NCBI GenBank assembly: GCA_963925735.1
Contig: CAWUUH010000009.1
Location: 1 to 64,000, forward strand
From: UBA4582 sp013204195
Lineage (GTDB): Bacteria; Pseudomonadota; Gammaproteobacteria; Pseudomonadales; Azotimanducaceae
Length of the DNA: 64,000 bases
Reading direction: 5' to 3'
Shown: positions 1 through 7,896 of the stretch, in pieces
How the letters are laid out: each line of letters opens with the position of its first letter
Numbering within the stretch: the stretch's first letter is position 1
Position numbers and translations under genes: made by a program
The notes under the pieces: model-generated
Database searches by the model: none
What the model was told of the DNA's origin: nothing
What the model saw: only the letters and a program-made list of their open reading frames with translations

Positions 1-513
1 ATGACCCTGCTACTTTACCCAACGGCCGCCATATTAGGACGTATACCACTGCTGCAGTTTATCAAGATAGTTGCACCGGTTCAGGTGATCGGTTTCAGCA
101 CGCGCTCGTCTTTGGCCGCCCTGCCGGCGACTTTCGCCGCCACCAAAGCCTTAGATATTTCAGATAAAGTCTCAGGGGTGGTTCTGCCCATTGCCGTGAC
201 CCTATTCAAATTCTCGTCACCGATCGCGCGTACTGCAGGGCCTTATTTTGTCGCCCACATCTACGGCATTGAGTTGAACTTTTTTGAGCTATTCGTGATT
301 GCAGCAGCCATCGGCTTGTTCAGCTTTTATTCACCGGGCATTCCCAGTGGCGGCTTACTAATAATGGCGCCGGTTTATGTATCCCTGGGGTTACCCGTTG
401 CGGGCATCGGCATTTTGATCGCGATCGATCTTATTGTAGATATGTTTATCACCGCCTCGAACGTCACTGCAAACATCACAGCGGCAGCACTACTGTCACG
501 AGATGAGCGCTGA
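1..513 (+). CDS. Dicarboxylate/amino acid:cation symporter (SDF family), 3' part only
   Basis: This is the C-terminal 170 residues of a sodium- or proton-coupled symporter of the GltP/DctA (SDF, PF00375) family, an inner-membrane importer of C4-dicarboxylates or acidic amino acids. The family's serine-rich re-entrant hairpin is visible (STRSSLAALP), followed by a helix with FSSPIARTAG and a second hairpin with SPGIPSGGLLIMAP. These are the substrate- and cation-binding elements. The frame is open at base 1, so the true start and about the first 240 residues lie upstream of the window, and the ATG at base 1 is internal. The stop is TGA at 511-513. Substrate cannot be assigned from this fragment. 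Confidence 0.85.
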   Translation: MTLLLYPTAAILGRIPLLQFIKIVAPVQVIGFSTRSSLAALPATFAATKALDISDKVSGVVLPIAVTLFKFSSPIARTAGPYFVAHIYGIELNFFELFVIAAAIGLFSFYSPGIPSGGLLIMAPVYVSLGLPVAGIGILIAIDLIVDMFITASNVTANITAAALLSRDER

Positions 514-599
514 AACCACCGCTCATGCTAAACGTACATCGCCTGTCATAGAGAGTGTGAAAGCCGCACTAAAAATAACTAACCGCCGAGGAGGCACTG

Positions 600-824
600 A
601 TGCTGATAGAGATTCGATACTGCGCACAATGAAATTACCAACCAGAAGCGGACAGTTTGTCTGCCGAACTTCAAGCCATCACGGGTGCCGACATCAAGCT
701 CATTGCCGACGGCAAAGGCATCTTTGACATCCGCGTGGATGGCCACCTGATTTATTCTAAATACCAAACCGGACGTTTTCCTAAACCGGGAGAGGTTACG
801 GCGTTAATGAAACCGCGAACCTGA
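600..824 (+). CDS. SelW/Rdx-family selenoprotein with in-frame TGA (Sec) at codon 11
   Basis: Reading from ATG 600 gives a 74-residue protein that is complete if the TGA at 630-632 is decoded as selenocysteine. The N-terminus is IEIRYCAQ-U-NY, the CxxU redox motif of the SelT/SelW/SelH (Rdx, PF10262) family at its usual place after the first beta strand. The C-terminus carries the family signature (FDIRVDGHLIYSK, then GRFPKPGEV). A strong ribosome binding site, GAGGAGG at 588-594, lies 5 bases upstream. A SECIS-like hairpin follows the TGA. The protein is thioredoxin-fold-like and is presumed to act in thiol redox chemistry; its partner is unknown. The alternative is a pseudogene made by a Cys-to-stop mutation. 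The intact downstream frame and the hairpin argue against that. No selA, selB or selC lies in the window. Confidence 0.82.
648..664 (+). promoter_or_regulatory. Bacterial SECIS-type hairpin after the TGA codon
   Basis: A 17-base stem-loop has six pairs (GCGGAC with GTCTGC, one of them G-U) closing the loop AGTTT. The loop G-U at 655-656 sits 22-23 bases after the TGA. The bacterial SECIS rules (a short stem 16-37 bases downstream with G in the apical loop, read by SelB) are met. An outer GAA/TTC pairing (645-647 with 670-672) could extend it across a bulge. Confidence 0.72.
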
Positions 825-840
825 CAGCCGGCTTCGCGGT
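812..840. terminator. Hairpin over the selenoprotein stop, possible terminator
   Basis: Perfect 8-bp inverted repeat ACCGCGAA / TTCGCGGT with a 13-base loop spans the stop codon and lies between convergent genes. No T-run follows on either strand, so intrinsic termination is only a possibility. Confidence 0.35.
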
Positions 841-871
841 CTGGCGATCGTCAGTCAACAGACACCATCAA

Positions 872-2071
872 CTACTTTCCGTAGGCGATCCGCTCTAACG
901 CCTGGAGCGTTTCGATCGCTTTGCCATCAAAAAATGGCAACAGTTGTGTTGCATAAACGCCGCACATATCTCGTTCTCGATCGATCCAAAAATACGAATT
1001 AAAGAGCCCGCCCCAGGAAGCCGAGCCTGCACTGCGGCCATTGTTTGTGCCCTGGGTATGCAACAAGAAACCTAACCCCCATTTTGCAGTCGACCCAAAT
1101 CCCATATCAATATCGTTAGTCAGCATCGGAATTTCAGTCGCGAGCGGCGCTACTGTCAACTCACCAATATGATTGTCAAACATGGCATCAACGGTTTCAG
1201 CCTGCAAAACCCTCTGACCATCCAATTCACCGCCCCGCAACAGCGCGCGCATCACTTGCGTGTAATCGTGTACGGTGGAAAAAAGCCCTCCACCACCACT
1301 ATAAAATGTACCTGGCTTCTTCTCACTGGGTTTCGGCTGATAAATCGGCGCATCGACCAACCCTTCAGCGGTGCGCAATGCCATTGGCAATGCGCGATGG
1401 GCCTTCGCTTCAGGCAGATCATAGAACGTATCTTGCATGTTGAGGGGTGCAAAAATATGCGCATCAAAATAGTCAATCAAAGTCTGACCCGACAGCTGCT
1501 CAACTAACACGCCGAGCCAATCAGTACTGATGCCATACTCCATGTGGGTACCCGGTGCAAAACCCAGGGGCGCGTTGATCGAATCACGACCTGCACCCAG
1601 GCCTGGGGTGATTTTCAGTGTTTGGGCGGTCAACGCATTGGCATTCCACATGGGATAGACAAAACCTGAGGTATGGGTTATTAATTCACGCGCACTGGGC
1701 GCTCTGGGCGACGGCGCATAGATCGGTTCATCACCGTTGAACCCAACTAAAACCTGCAGATCCTCGAGCGCGGGCAAATAGGTGCTGATAGGCTCATCCA
1801 GCGTCAGTGCACCGGTCTCAACTAGCTGCAAGGCGGCGATTGTAGTGACGAGCTTGGTCATAGAAGCAATCGCTAGAATCGAGTCTGTGGTGACGGTGGA
1901 TTGCCCCTGCGTACCGCCGGCGCCTGTGGCGTGCTGAAATAAAACGCCATCACTATTGGCGATCATCGCGACACCCAGTCGCAAGTCACCGCTGGTCACC
2001 GATTGGTTCAGCACCGAAACAGCGGCTTTGATGGCAAGGGGGTCGCTCATGGCGGGGTTGATGCTGGGCAT
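872..2071 (-). CDS. Serine hydrolase of the beta-lactamase class C / EstB esterase family
   Basis: A 399-residue protein of the PF00144 family (penicillin-binding-protein-like serine hydrolases, esterases and class C beta-lactamases). The nucleophile motif SxxK is seen as SMTK around residue 72, the second motif as EYGIS around residue 180, and the usual HTSG after it in ELITHTSGF. The third, KTG-like, motif appears as SWGGLFNSYFW near the C-terminus, which resembles EstB-type carboxylesterases more than true beta-lactamases. No clear signal peptide is present, so it is probably cytoplasmic. Start is ATG 2071. A 13-bp tandem repeat lies in its 5' leader. Substrate is unknown. Confidence 0.85.
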   Translation of the reverse strand: MPSINPAMSDPLAIKAAVSVLNQSVTSGDLRLGVAMIANSDGVLFQHATGAGGTQGQSTVTTDSILAIASMTKLVTTIAALQLVETGALTLDEPISTYLPALEDLQVLVGFNGDEPIYAPSPRAPSARELITHTSGFVYPMWNANALTAQTLKITPGLGAGRDSINAPLGFAPGTHMEYGISTDWLGVLVEQLSGQTLIDYFDAHIFAPLNMQDTFYDLPEAKAHRALPMALRTAEGLVDAPIYQPKPSEKKPGTFYSGGGGLFSTVHDYTQVMRALLRGGELDGQRVLQAETVDAMFDNHIGELTVAPLATEIPMLTNDIDMGFGSTAKWGLGFLLHTQGTNNGRSAGSASWGGLFNSYFWIDRERDMCGVYATQLLPFFDGKAIETLQALERIAYGK

Positions 2072-2084
2072 AGTTTTCGACCTT

Positions 2085-2162
2085 TTATTCTCTGTTATTA
2101 GTTTCTGTTGTTAGTTTCTGTTGTTAGTTTCTGTTGCTAGCTTGTGTTCCTAGTTTATGTTG
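2085..2162. repeat. 13-bp tandem repeat, 6 copies, in the esterase leader
   Basis: Unit TTAGTTTCTGTTG is exact at 2098-2110, 2111-2123 and 2124-2136. Degenerate copies follow at 2137-2149 and 2150-2162, and a further diverged copy precedes at 2085-2097. The array begins 14 bases upstream of the ATG of the minus-strand esterase, so it would be transcribed in its leader and could separate promoter from gene. Confidence 0.9.
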
Positions 2163-2257
2163 AGAGGCTGCGTTATGAGTTCGCATTAGTTCCTCTAGAG
2201 CCTGAACTATGCGTGTGGCGCTTCAGCGACTGACCGGCAAGCTCAGTTCAAGCCCCC

Positions 2258-3061
2258 TCAACGCCCTTTATAGACGGGTGCGCGCTTCTCCATAAAAGCC
2301 TTCGGCCCCTCGACGGCGTCTTCCGTTTTAAAAACAGGGCCAGAGAAGGAGCTCTCCATCTTCAGCGCTTCAATTTCTGGATGGCCCCAAACTGTTCGTG
2401 CTGACTTTCGAATCGCCTGCACGGCTATGGGCCCATTGGCCGCAAGCTTCTCGGCCAACTCCATCGACTTGGCCATCAGCTGGTCTGGCGTCACCACATA
2501 ATTCAAAAAACCCAAGGCGAGCGCTTCTTCAGCGGAAATAAGATCCCCGGTTAGCATTAGCTCCATGGCCTTAGCATAGGGTATCTGCCGTGGCAGTTTG
2601 ACCGTTGAGCCACCGGCGGGAAAGATCGCCCACTTAACTTCTTGCAGGCCGAATTTAGCTTGTGGTACCGCGACGCGAAGATCGGTGCCCTGCACCAACT
2701 CCATGCCGCCCGCAATGGCGTGACCGTTAATCGCAGCAATCACCGGTTTTACCGTATCCTTGTTCATCAAGTAGGCGCCCTGCTTTGACACGTCATTCAG
2801 ATAGCGCTCATCCCATTCATTCGCTGGCGCACGAGAATGGGTCATCAGCGGAATCAACTGGCCCAGATCGGCGCCGGCGCAGAAGGCCTTGTCGCCACTG
2901 CCAGTGATGACGGCCACGCGGATATCCGGGTTGTTTTCCACTTCGCTGAAGGCATCAAAGAGTCCCACCATGACCTCGGGATTCATAGCATTGCGCGCTT
3001 CTGGGCGATTGATGGTGATGGACGCGATATGGTTGTGGTGCTCAAAAATGACAGCAGACAT
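2258..3061 (-). CDS. Enoyl-CoA hydratase/isomerase (crotonase) family protein
   Basis: A 267-residue crotonase-fold protein acting on an acyl-CoA thioester. Oxyanion-hole segments are visible as AFCAGADL around residue 62 and INGHAIAGGMEL around residue 110. The second catalytic position has E in LGLQEVKW. Family length is normal. The start ATG 3061 is supported by AAGGAGT eight bases upstream. It lies 78 bases downstream of the GPH transporter on the same strand and may be co-transcribed. The residue pattern does not decide between hydratase, isomerase and other crotonase activities. Confidence 0.88.
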   Translation of the reverse strand: MSAVIFEHHNHIASITINRPEARNAMNPEVMVGLFDAFSEVENNPDIRVAVITGSGDKAFCAGADLGQLIPLMTHSRAPANEWDERYLNDVSKQGAYLMNKDTVKPVIAAINGHAIAGGMELVQGTDLRVAVPQAKFGLQEVKWAIFPAGGSTVKLPRQIPYAKAMELMLTGDLISAEEALALGFLNYVVTPDQLMAKSMELAEKLAANGPIAVQAIRKSARTVWGHPEIEALKMESSFSGPVFKTEDAVEGPKAFMEKRAPVYKGR

Positions 3062-3139
3062 AGTTTAACTCCTTACATAAATTTCGATTCAACCCCAAAG
3101 CCTACATTCACAACAGGCCGGTGAGTTGGCCATCGACCG

Positions 3140-4447
3140 TTACCCACGACCTTGGCCTGCATCTAACTGCGCACGAATCTTGTCGTGGGCTTGCTTGTTC
3201 AGCGGATAACCGATCAGCGCGATAAAGGCGATGAACAAGCCACCCGCCGTACCTAAGGCGTAGGTCACCAACAAACCGTCCAGCGCAGATTGAGCATTGT
3301 CTCCGCCGGGCACAAAATCGAAGACAATTTCCAAAATCGCAAAGCTGGCACCGACGGCGAGTGCCGCGCCTAACTTATTGGTTGTGGTGAGCAAAGCAAA
3401 GAACAACCCAGCGCGCTGTTGCCCGGTGCGCAGCGTATCCTCGTCAGTTAGATCGGCCATCATTGACCGTAGTAGAGTCGGTGCGGCACCGAAAGCCACA
3501 CCAAAGGCGATGGTAAAGCCCCATAGAACGGCCACATTGCCCTCTTCGGCCACCAGTAATAAGCCGAGATTAATCACTACGGCATACACTAAGGCGATCT
3601 TCAGCGCCGTGTCTTTACCGACGCGATATGCCAGATTAAGCCACATGGGCATGGCCAGAAAACTGGTCAGAAAATAGAACAATAAGGCAATACTGGCCTG
3701 CTCAGGTAATTTGAAGTAGGCGCTGGCGACAAAAATATATAGCGCACCAGACACAGCGGTACCGAAACCCGAAGCGAGATCAGCGAGCAACAGACGCCAC
3801 ATCAGTTTATTGCTGATCAATATGCGCATCGCCTCGGCCCAGGGAACGTGAGACTGCGTACTGGTATGGCTGTCAGGCACCATGATCAGTGTCGGTAGGA
3901 CCAGCACCGGAAACAGTATCAGGCAGAACCAACCCATACTCGCCACCTTCGAGGCCTGGTCGTTGAAGCCGGTCAGCTCGAGCCCTGCAGGCAAGGCGAG
4001 AACGATGGTCATACCGGCAATCACAAATATTTCTCGCCAGCCAAACAGCCGCGAGCGTTCATCATAGGTATGGGATAACTCTGCCCCCCAGGATTGGTGA
4101 GCGATGGCGAGCATGGTGTAGCCCACATAAAGCACAATCAACCAGAATAACAGATAGCCCCCGGTCACCTGTTCTCGGTTCGGCATAAACACCATATACA
4201 CCGCGAGCAGCAGAATCGGGATGGATAAGGCGATCCAATGCTTGCGACGGCCCCAGCGCGTATCATAGCGGTCGACTACCATGCCCATGATGGGGTCAGT
4301 GATCACATCCCAGACCCGCGCCAGGGTAAACACGAGACCAACGGTCACGAGGGATAAACCCATGCCCTCGGAATAGAAACGCGGCAGATAAACTGCAATG
4401 GGCATACCCATCGCCGCCATGGGCAGGGTGACACCTGAGTAAGCCAT
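3140..4447 (-). CDS. GPH-family MFS cation symporter (MelB-like)
   Basis: A 435-residue, about 12-helix inner-membrane carrier of the glycoside-pentoside-hexuronide:cation symporter family. The N-terminal signature is clear: YLPRFYSEGMGLS, then DVITDPIMGMVVDR, then TRWGRRKHWI, the family's loop 2-3 motif. Substrate cannot be read from the sequence; a location beside a crotonase suggests an organic acid or glycoside from catabolism. ATG 4447 has no good ribosome binding site. The open frame continues upstream to residues LSPKIL that resemble the family N-terminus, and AGGGG stands before an ATC-ATC pair near 4470, so the true start may be a non-standard codon slightly upstream. Confidence 0.85.
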   Translation of the reverse strand: MAYSGVTLPMAAMGMPIAVYLPRFYSEGMGLSLVTVGLVFTLARVWDVITDPIMGMVVDRYDTRWGRRKHWIALSIPILLLAVYMVFMPNREQVTGGYLLFWLIVLYVGYTMLAIAHQSWGAELSHTYDERSRLFGWREIFVIAGMTIVLALPAGLELTGFNDQASKVASMGWFCLILFPVLVLPTLIMVPDSHTSTQSHVPWAEAMRILISNKLMWRLLLADLASGFGTAVSGALYIFVASAYFKLPEQASIALLFYFLTSFLAMPMWLNLAYRVGKDTALKIALVYAVVINLGLLLVAEEGNVAVLWGFTIAFGVAFGAAPTLLRSMMADLTDEDTLRTGQQRAGLFFALLTTTNKLGAALAVGASFAILEIVFDFVPGGDNAQSALDGLLVTYALGTAGGLFIAFIALIGYPLNKQAHDKIRAQLDAGQGRG

Positions 4448-4670
4448 GAGAATTTTCGGACTAAGTGCGCTGATGATCGTGCCCCTGTAGCTAATGTTAT
4501 CTTCTCGACACGCGCGCCAACTGGATTCGGGTTTGGCGCCTCAGCTACCAAAGACGAATGCCCGCATATGTGCGCACAACGACGATCCGAGAGGCGCTCC
4601 CAACTCGGTGCCGCCCTGTGTCACTAGAAGATAACAGTTGCTGCAAGGCAAGACAAAGCCCCAATTTCAG

Positions 4671-4696
4671 CCCTCGCGCCGAGCGCGGGTCGAGGG
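4671..4696. terminator. Hairpin just after the Usp stop, possible terminator
   Basis: CCCTCG at 4671-4676 pairs with CGAGGG at 4691-4696, one base past the minus-strand stop codon of the Usp gene. The loop is GC-rich and could add pairs. No clean T-run follows, so it may only stabilise the 3' end. Confidence 0.3.
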
Positions 4697-4697
4697 A

Positions 4698-5591
4698 TCA
4701 GACCGGTGTTTGAAAACCGGCCCCCTTCACCACCAGAACATCGGTTTCAGTCATTTCTAACACAGCCTCGGCGGTATTACCGACAAACAACCCCGATGCG
4801 CCTGATCGCGCCACGGTACCCAAGACGATCACGCCCGCTTGCAACGCCTTAGCACCGCGCGCCAGCACCTCATCGGCTGCGCCTTCACGCATACTGACGT
4901 TGTCGAGCCCAATACCGTGCTCTTCGGCAAGGGCAACCAGCAGGTTATGTTCGTTGTCGTAATGATCTCTGGTGATCTGGTACGCCAGCGGGTCAGCAGC
5001 CACAGTGGTAACCACCGCCGGTCGAAACGCGTAGACCAGATGAATTTGTGACTCAAGAATCCGCGCCAGCATTTGCGCCTGCGCCATCACGTCGGCATTC
5101 AACTGGCGGTGGGCCTCATCCCGATCACTGATATCGATTGCCGCGACAATGGGTTTACCATGAATTCGTCTTTGGTCGCTTACCAACAACAGTGGCGTCG
5201 GACAAAGTCGAATCAGGTTCCAATCTGTCGATGTGTAAAACACGCGCTTAAGCGCACTGTGCTGCCTTAATGGCTTGAAGATCACGTCAGCGGCAATTTT
5301 TTCCGCGCTTTTAATAATCTCCTCGTACAAGCGAATAAATGCGACAACCTCAACATTGATGCGATAACCCACGGCCAGCAACGGCGCGACCAAGTCATGT
5401 AACCAAGCAGCCTTGGCTTCTTTGCGCGTTGATATAACACTGGCGCTGGCTTTCTTTGCCATTACGGGCGCCGGGCTCAGGTACAGTACCACCGTATAAT
5501 TGACATCTGCGGTGGGTGGAATTTCCTTGATACGATTCAATGCCGAATGTTCGGATTCGTCAGGATCGATCACAACTAAAATATTGGGCAT
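4698..5591 (-). CDS. Tandem universal stress protein (two Usp domains)
   Basis: A 297-residue protein made of two UspA domains (about 1-140 and 145-290), the UspE-like layout. The second domain ends with the nucleotide-binding signature seen in ATP-binding Usp proteins, GTVARSGASGLFVGNTAE. The first domain has lost this loop. Such proteins are cytoplasmic, bind adenine nucleotides, and act in starvation, oxidative or motility responses. Start is ATG 5591 with AGGT upstream. It lies 250 bases from the GPH transporter on the same strand and is probably a separate unit. Confidence 0.88.
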   Translation of the reverse strand: MPNILVVIDPDESEHSALNRIKEIPPTADVNYTVVLYLSPAPVMAKKASASVISTRKEAKAAWLHDLVAPLLAVGYRINVEVVAFIRLYEEIIKSAEKIAADVIFKPLRQHSALKRVFYTSTDWNLIRLCPTPLLLVSDQRRIHGKPIVAAIDISDRDEAHRQLNADVMAQAQMLARILESQIHLVYAFRPAVVTTVAADPLAYQITRDHYDNEHNLLVALAEEHGIGLDNVSMREGAADEVLARGAKALQAGVIVLGTVARSGASGLFVGNTAEAVLEMTETDVLVVKGAGFQTPV

Positions 5592-5809
5592 AGGGCTACC
5601 TGGTTATGGGCATCAATGTAGCTTGTGACTATCATTCAACTAGCCATGCACAGCATTGATACAGGTCAATGGCTGTCGAGTCGACGACAGCAGGTGTTCC
5701 ACGGGGCCTTCACTGGATGGCGAATAGTCACTGGCTACACCGCTCAAGGGTAGCCAGCTTTCCTCACGCAAAAATGCTATGTTGGATCTTAATCAAGAGG
5801 CGCATTGAC

Positions 5810-6712
5810 ATGACGAACGAGCCCATGAGTCCGACGACGGTATTAAATGGCAGAATGACCGTCAGGCAGGTGCCCTTTTCCTTCGCCCGCACACCTAACC
5901 ACTGGAACAAGGCGAAGCCCGAGTTTTCTCATGTTGTGAATGCCGCATCCCTTGCTATGCCATTTCTGGAACCCTACCTGATCCGCACCATGCGCGCTGC
6001 CAGGCCCAGGATCACTGACCCCACACTGCAAACCGAGCTAGACTTCTATGTGCACCAGGAAGCGACTCACTACAAAAAACATAGAGCCTTCAACGACACC
6101 CTGGCTGATGCCGGTTATGTGTGTATCGCTGGGTTAGAATCCAGGCTCGCTGAGGACTACCAAGCCCTCGAAAGCCGTTGCTCCGATCGCTTCAACCTGG
6201 CTTATGCCGAAGGGTTTGAATCCATGGCCCTGGCCATTGGAGAAATGCTCATCCAAGACCGAGAATATTTGTTTGGCGGCAGCGACCCTGCGGTTGCATC
6301 ATTGGTGCTCTGGCACTTCGTCGAAGAAATAGAACACAAGAACGTCACATTCGACGTCTTCGCACATCTGTACGGCAACTATTTCTGGCGAATGATTGGC
6401 CTAGTCACTGCATCAGCCCATATATTCTGGCGTACCGGCCAAGGTTATCGGGCATTGCTCAAGGAAGACGGTCTGTGGGCAAACCGTACCAGCCGGTGGC
6501 AGATGGTCAAACTTTTGTTGCGCATTTTCAAACAACTAACGCCCAAATGGTTGCGTATCTGGCGACCGGGTTATCATCCGTCTCAAATCAAAGACCCACA
6601 ATGGGGCCGCGATTGGGCCGCCTTGTTTGCCCATAATCCGGTCGGCACCGCCAATCTTGACACCCTGCAATTGTCAGCATCTTCGCCGATGCCAGACTTA
6701 TCTCGCTACTAG
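5810..6712 (+). CDS. PF10118 metal-dependent hydrolase family protein
   Basis: A 300-residue protein of the 'predicted metal-dependent hydrolase' family PF10118, whose biochemical role is not settled. Conserved helical acidic and histidine residues expected to bind metal are visible: FYVHQEATHYKKH near residue 80, EGFESMALAIGE in the middle, and WHFVEEIEHKNVTFD near 180. This is a ferritin-like E..H..E..H pattern, so a di-iron helical fold is possible. Start ATG 5810 was chosen because AAGAGG lies 9 bases upstream; the frame is open to 5669, but that stretch reads like non-coding DNA. It probably heads a small set with the next two genes. Confidence 0.78.
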   Translation: MTNEPMSPTTVLNGRMTVRQVPFSFARTPNHWNKAKPEFSHVVNAASLAMPFLEPYLIRTMRAARPRITDPTLQTELDFYVHQEATHYKKHRAFNDTLADAGYVCIAGLESRLAEDYQALESRCSDRFNLAYAEGFESMALAIGEMLIQDREYLFGGSDPAVASLVLWHFVEEIEHKNVTFDVFAHLYGNYFWRMIGLVTASAHIFWRTGQGYRALLKEDGLWANRTSRWQMVKLLLRIFKQLTPKWLRIWRPGYHPSQIKDPQWGRDWAALFAHNPVGTANLDTLQLSASSPMPDLSRY

Positions 6713-6744
6713 CAGCCCATCGATGTCTTTCAGGAGTAGAACAC

Positions 6745-7278
6745 ATGGATCACCCCATCCCTGAGCACCATGCCATCACTCGGCGCATGCAAGCCCTGCT
6801 GTTCTTAAATGGCTTGGCGTTATTTAGCGTCGGCCTATTGTTCGGCTGGGTCTGGTTTTTCAACCTGCTCCAGGAAATTGTTCTTTGGCCGCTGCCGATC
6901 CAAATCGACATGCAGATTCCCGGGGACTCTCGGGCTTATCGTATGGGGCATATGGAAGCGATTACGCAGGCGCTGCTGCTGATGGCACTGGCATTCGGCG
7001 GACAGTTTATGTTGCTCACTAAAAAACAATATTTACTGTTGTTCTGGTCGGCACTCATCACCGGTTGGTGCTTCACGCTGCCCGCCATGGCGAATACCTT
7101 TTTTGGTACTCGCGGCCTGGCATTTGGCGGCGGTCCGTTTCAAGGGGGGCTCGCCAATGACATTATTTATCTATTCGGCTGGCCGCCGGTAGTCTGTGTC
7201 CATATCCTGTTTGCGATTGCCATTTTAGGTGTCTACCGCTTTCTGCAAAAGACCCCCGCTAGCGAATCAGAGCAGTAG
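6745..7278 (+). CDS. Four-helix membrane protein, possibly styrene-oxide-isomerase-like
   Basis: A 177-residue integral membrane protein with four predicted helices (about 18-42, 70-90, 97-117 and 143-166). Start ATG 6745 has AGGAG 9 bases upstream. I do not recognise it with certainty. The sequence SRAYRMGHMEAITQALLLM recalls the R..H.....N segment of the StyC family of small four-helix isomerases, but the match is weak. It follows the PF10118 gene by 32 bases and precedes a flavin-type reductase, which would suit a small redox or hydrocarbon-processing cluster. Confidence 0.6.
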   Translation: MDHPIPEHHAITRRMQALLFLNGLALFSVGLLFGWVWFFNLLQEIVLWPLPIQIDMQIPGDSRAYRMGHMEAITQALLLMALAFGGQFMLLTKKQYLLLFWSALITGWCFTLPAMANTFFGTRGLAFGGGPFQGGLANDIIYLFGWPPVVCVHILFAIAILGVYRFLQKTPASESEQ

Positions 7279-7362
7279 TCAGCGCCCTTAAAATGACAGA
7301 TACTGCCATCTATCAGCGCCAGCGTCCGCTATCTTCATTTTTGTATCGCAAGGAAATCGACT

Positions 7363-7797
7363 ATGACCGAATACATCCCCCCTACTATCGAGTGGGTCCG
7401 CAAGCAGGTTGAACTGTATGAAGCCAGTGGCGGAACACAGGGCTCCACGCTAATGGAAACAGGCATGCCCTGTATCATTGTCACGCATATGGGCAATCAG
7501 TCTGGCGCGATACGCAAGATTCCGTTGATGCGAGTCAAGGTTGACGACAGCTACGTTCTGGTTGGCTCTATGGGTGGCCAGCCAAAAAATCCCGTCTGGG
7601 TCTATAACTTGCGCGCCAATCCTGAGGTTCAGATTCGTGATGAAACTGAAGTCTTCAATATGCGAGTGCGAGAAGTAACCGACGAGGCTGAGCGCCAAAA
7701 GTTGTGGGCCGCAAGCGCAGCTGCCTTCCCTCCCTACATTGACTATGAAGCCAAAACCACACGCAAGATCCCCGTGTTTGTCGCTGAACCGGTTTAA
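7363..7797 (+). CDS. Deazaflavin/flavin-dependent nitroreductase family protein (Ddn-like)
   Basis: A 144-residue split-beta-barrel protein of the PF04075 family, known from actinobacterial F420-dependent quinone and nitroimidazole reductases. The family pattern is visible: ILVTH-type strand (CIIVTHMGNQSGAIRKIPL), then a GG-containing turn followed by NPVWVYNLRANPEV, the usual PxWxxNLxANPxV signature. In proteobacteria the cofactor may be FMN rather than F420; the sequence does not decide. Start ATG 7363 has AAGGAAAT upstream. Last gene of the small plus-strand set. Confidence 0.82.
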   Translation: MTEYIPPTIEWVRKQVELYEASGGTQGSTLMETGMPCIIVTHMGNQSGAIRKIPLMRVKVDDSYVLVGSMGGQPKNPVWVYNLRANPEVQIRDETEVFNMRVREVTDEAERQKLWAASAAAFPPYIDYEAKTTRKIPVFVAEPV

Positions 7798-7833
7798 GCT
7801 AAACTCACCCTAAATTAAACTGAGCGCCGCAGT

Positions 7834-7862
7834 ACTCACCACCAGTATTTTTGGTGGTGAGT
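7834..7862. terminator. Perfect 10-bp inverted repeat between ddn-like and RNase H genes
   Basis: ACTCACCACC (7834-7843) pairs fully with GGTGGTGAGT (7853-7862) around a 9-base loop that ends in five Ts. No T-run follows the second arm on the plus strand. It may be a weak terminator or an RNA element that sets the end of the upstream messenger. Confidence 0.4.
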
Positions 7863-7896
7863 CGTGCCCTATTGTCCTCCTTCGAGCACCGTCACC

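Noticed and set aside
503..727. 74-residue open frame overlapping the symporter end and the selenoprotein
   Set aside because: It has no family features, lacks a ribosome site, and is out of frame with the well-supported SelW-like gene.
2085..2162. CRISPR array
   Set aside because: The units are contiguous 13-mers with no spacers; it is a simple tandem repeat. No CRISPR or cas genes were seen anywhere.
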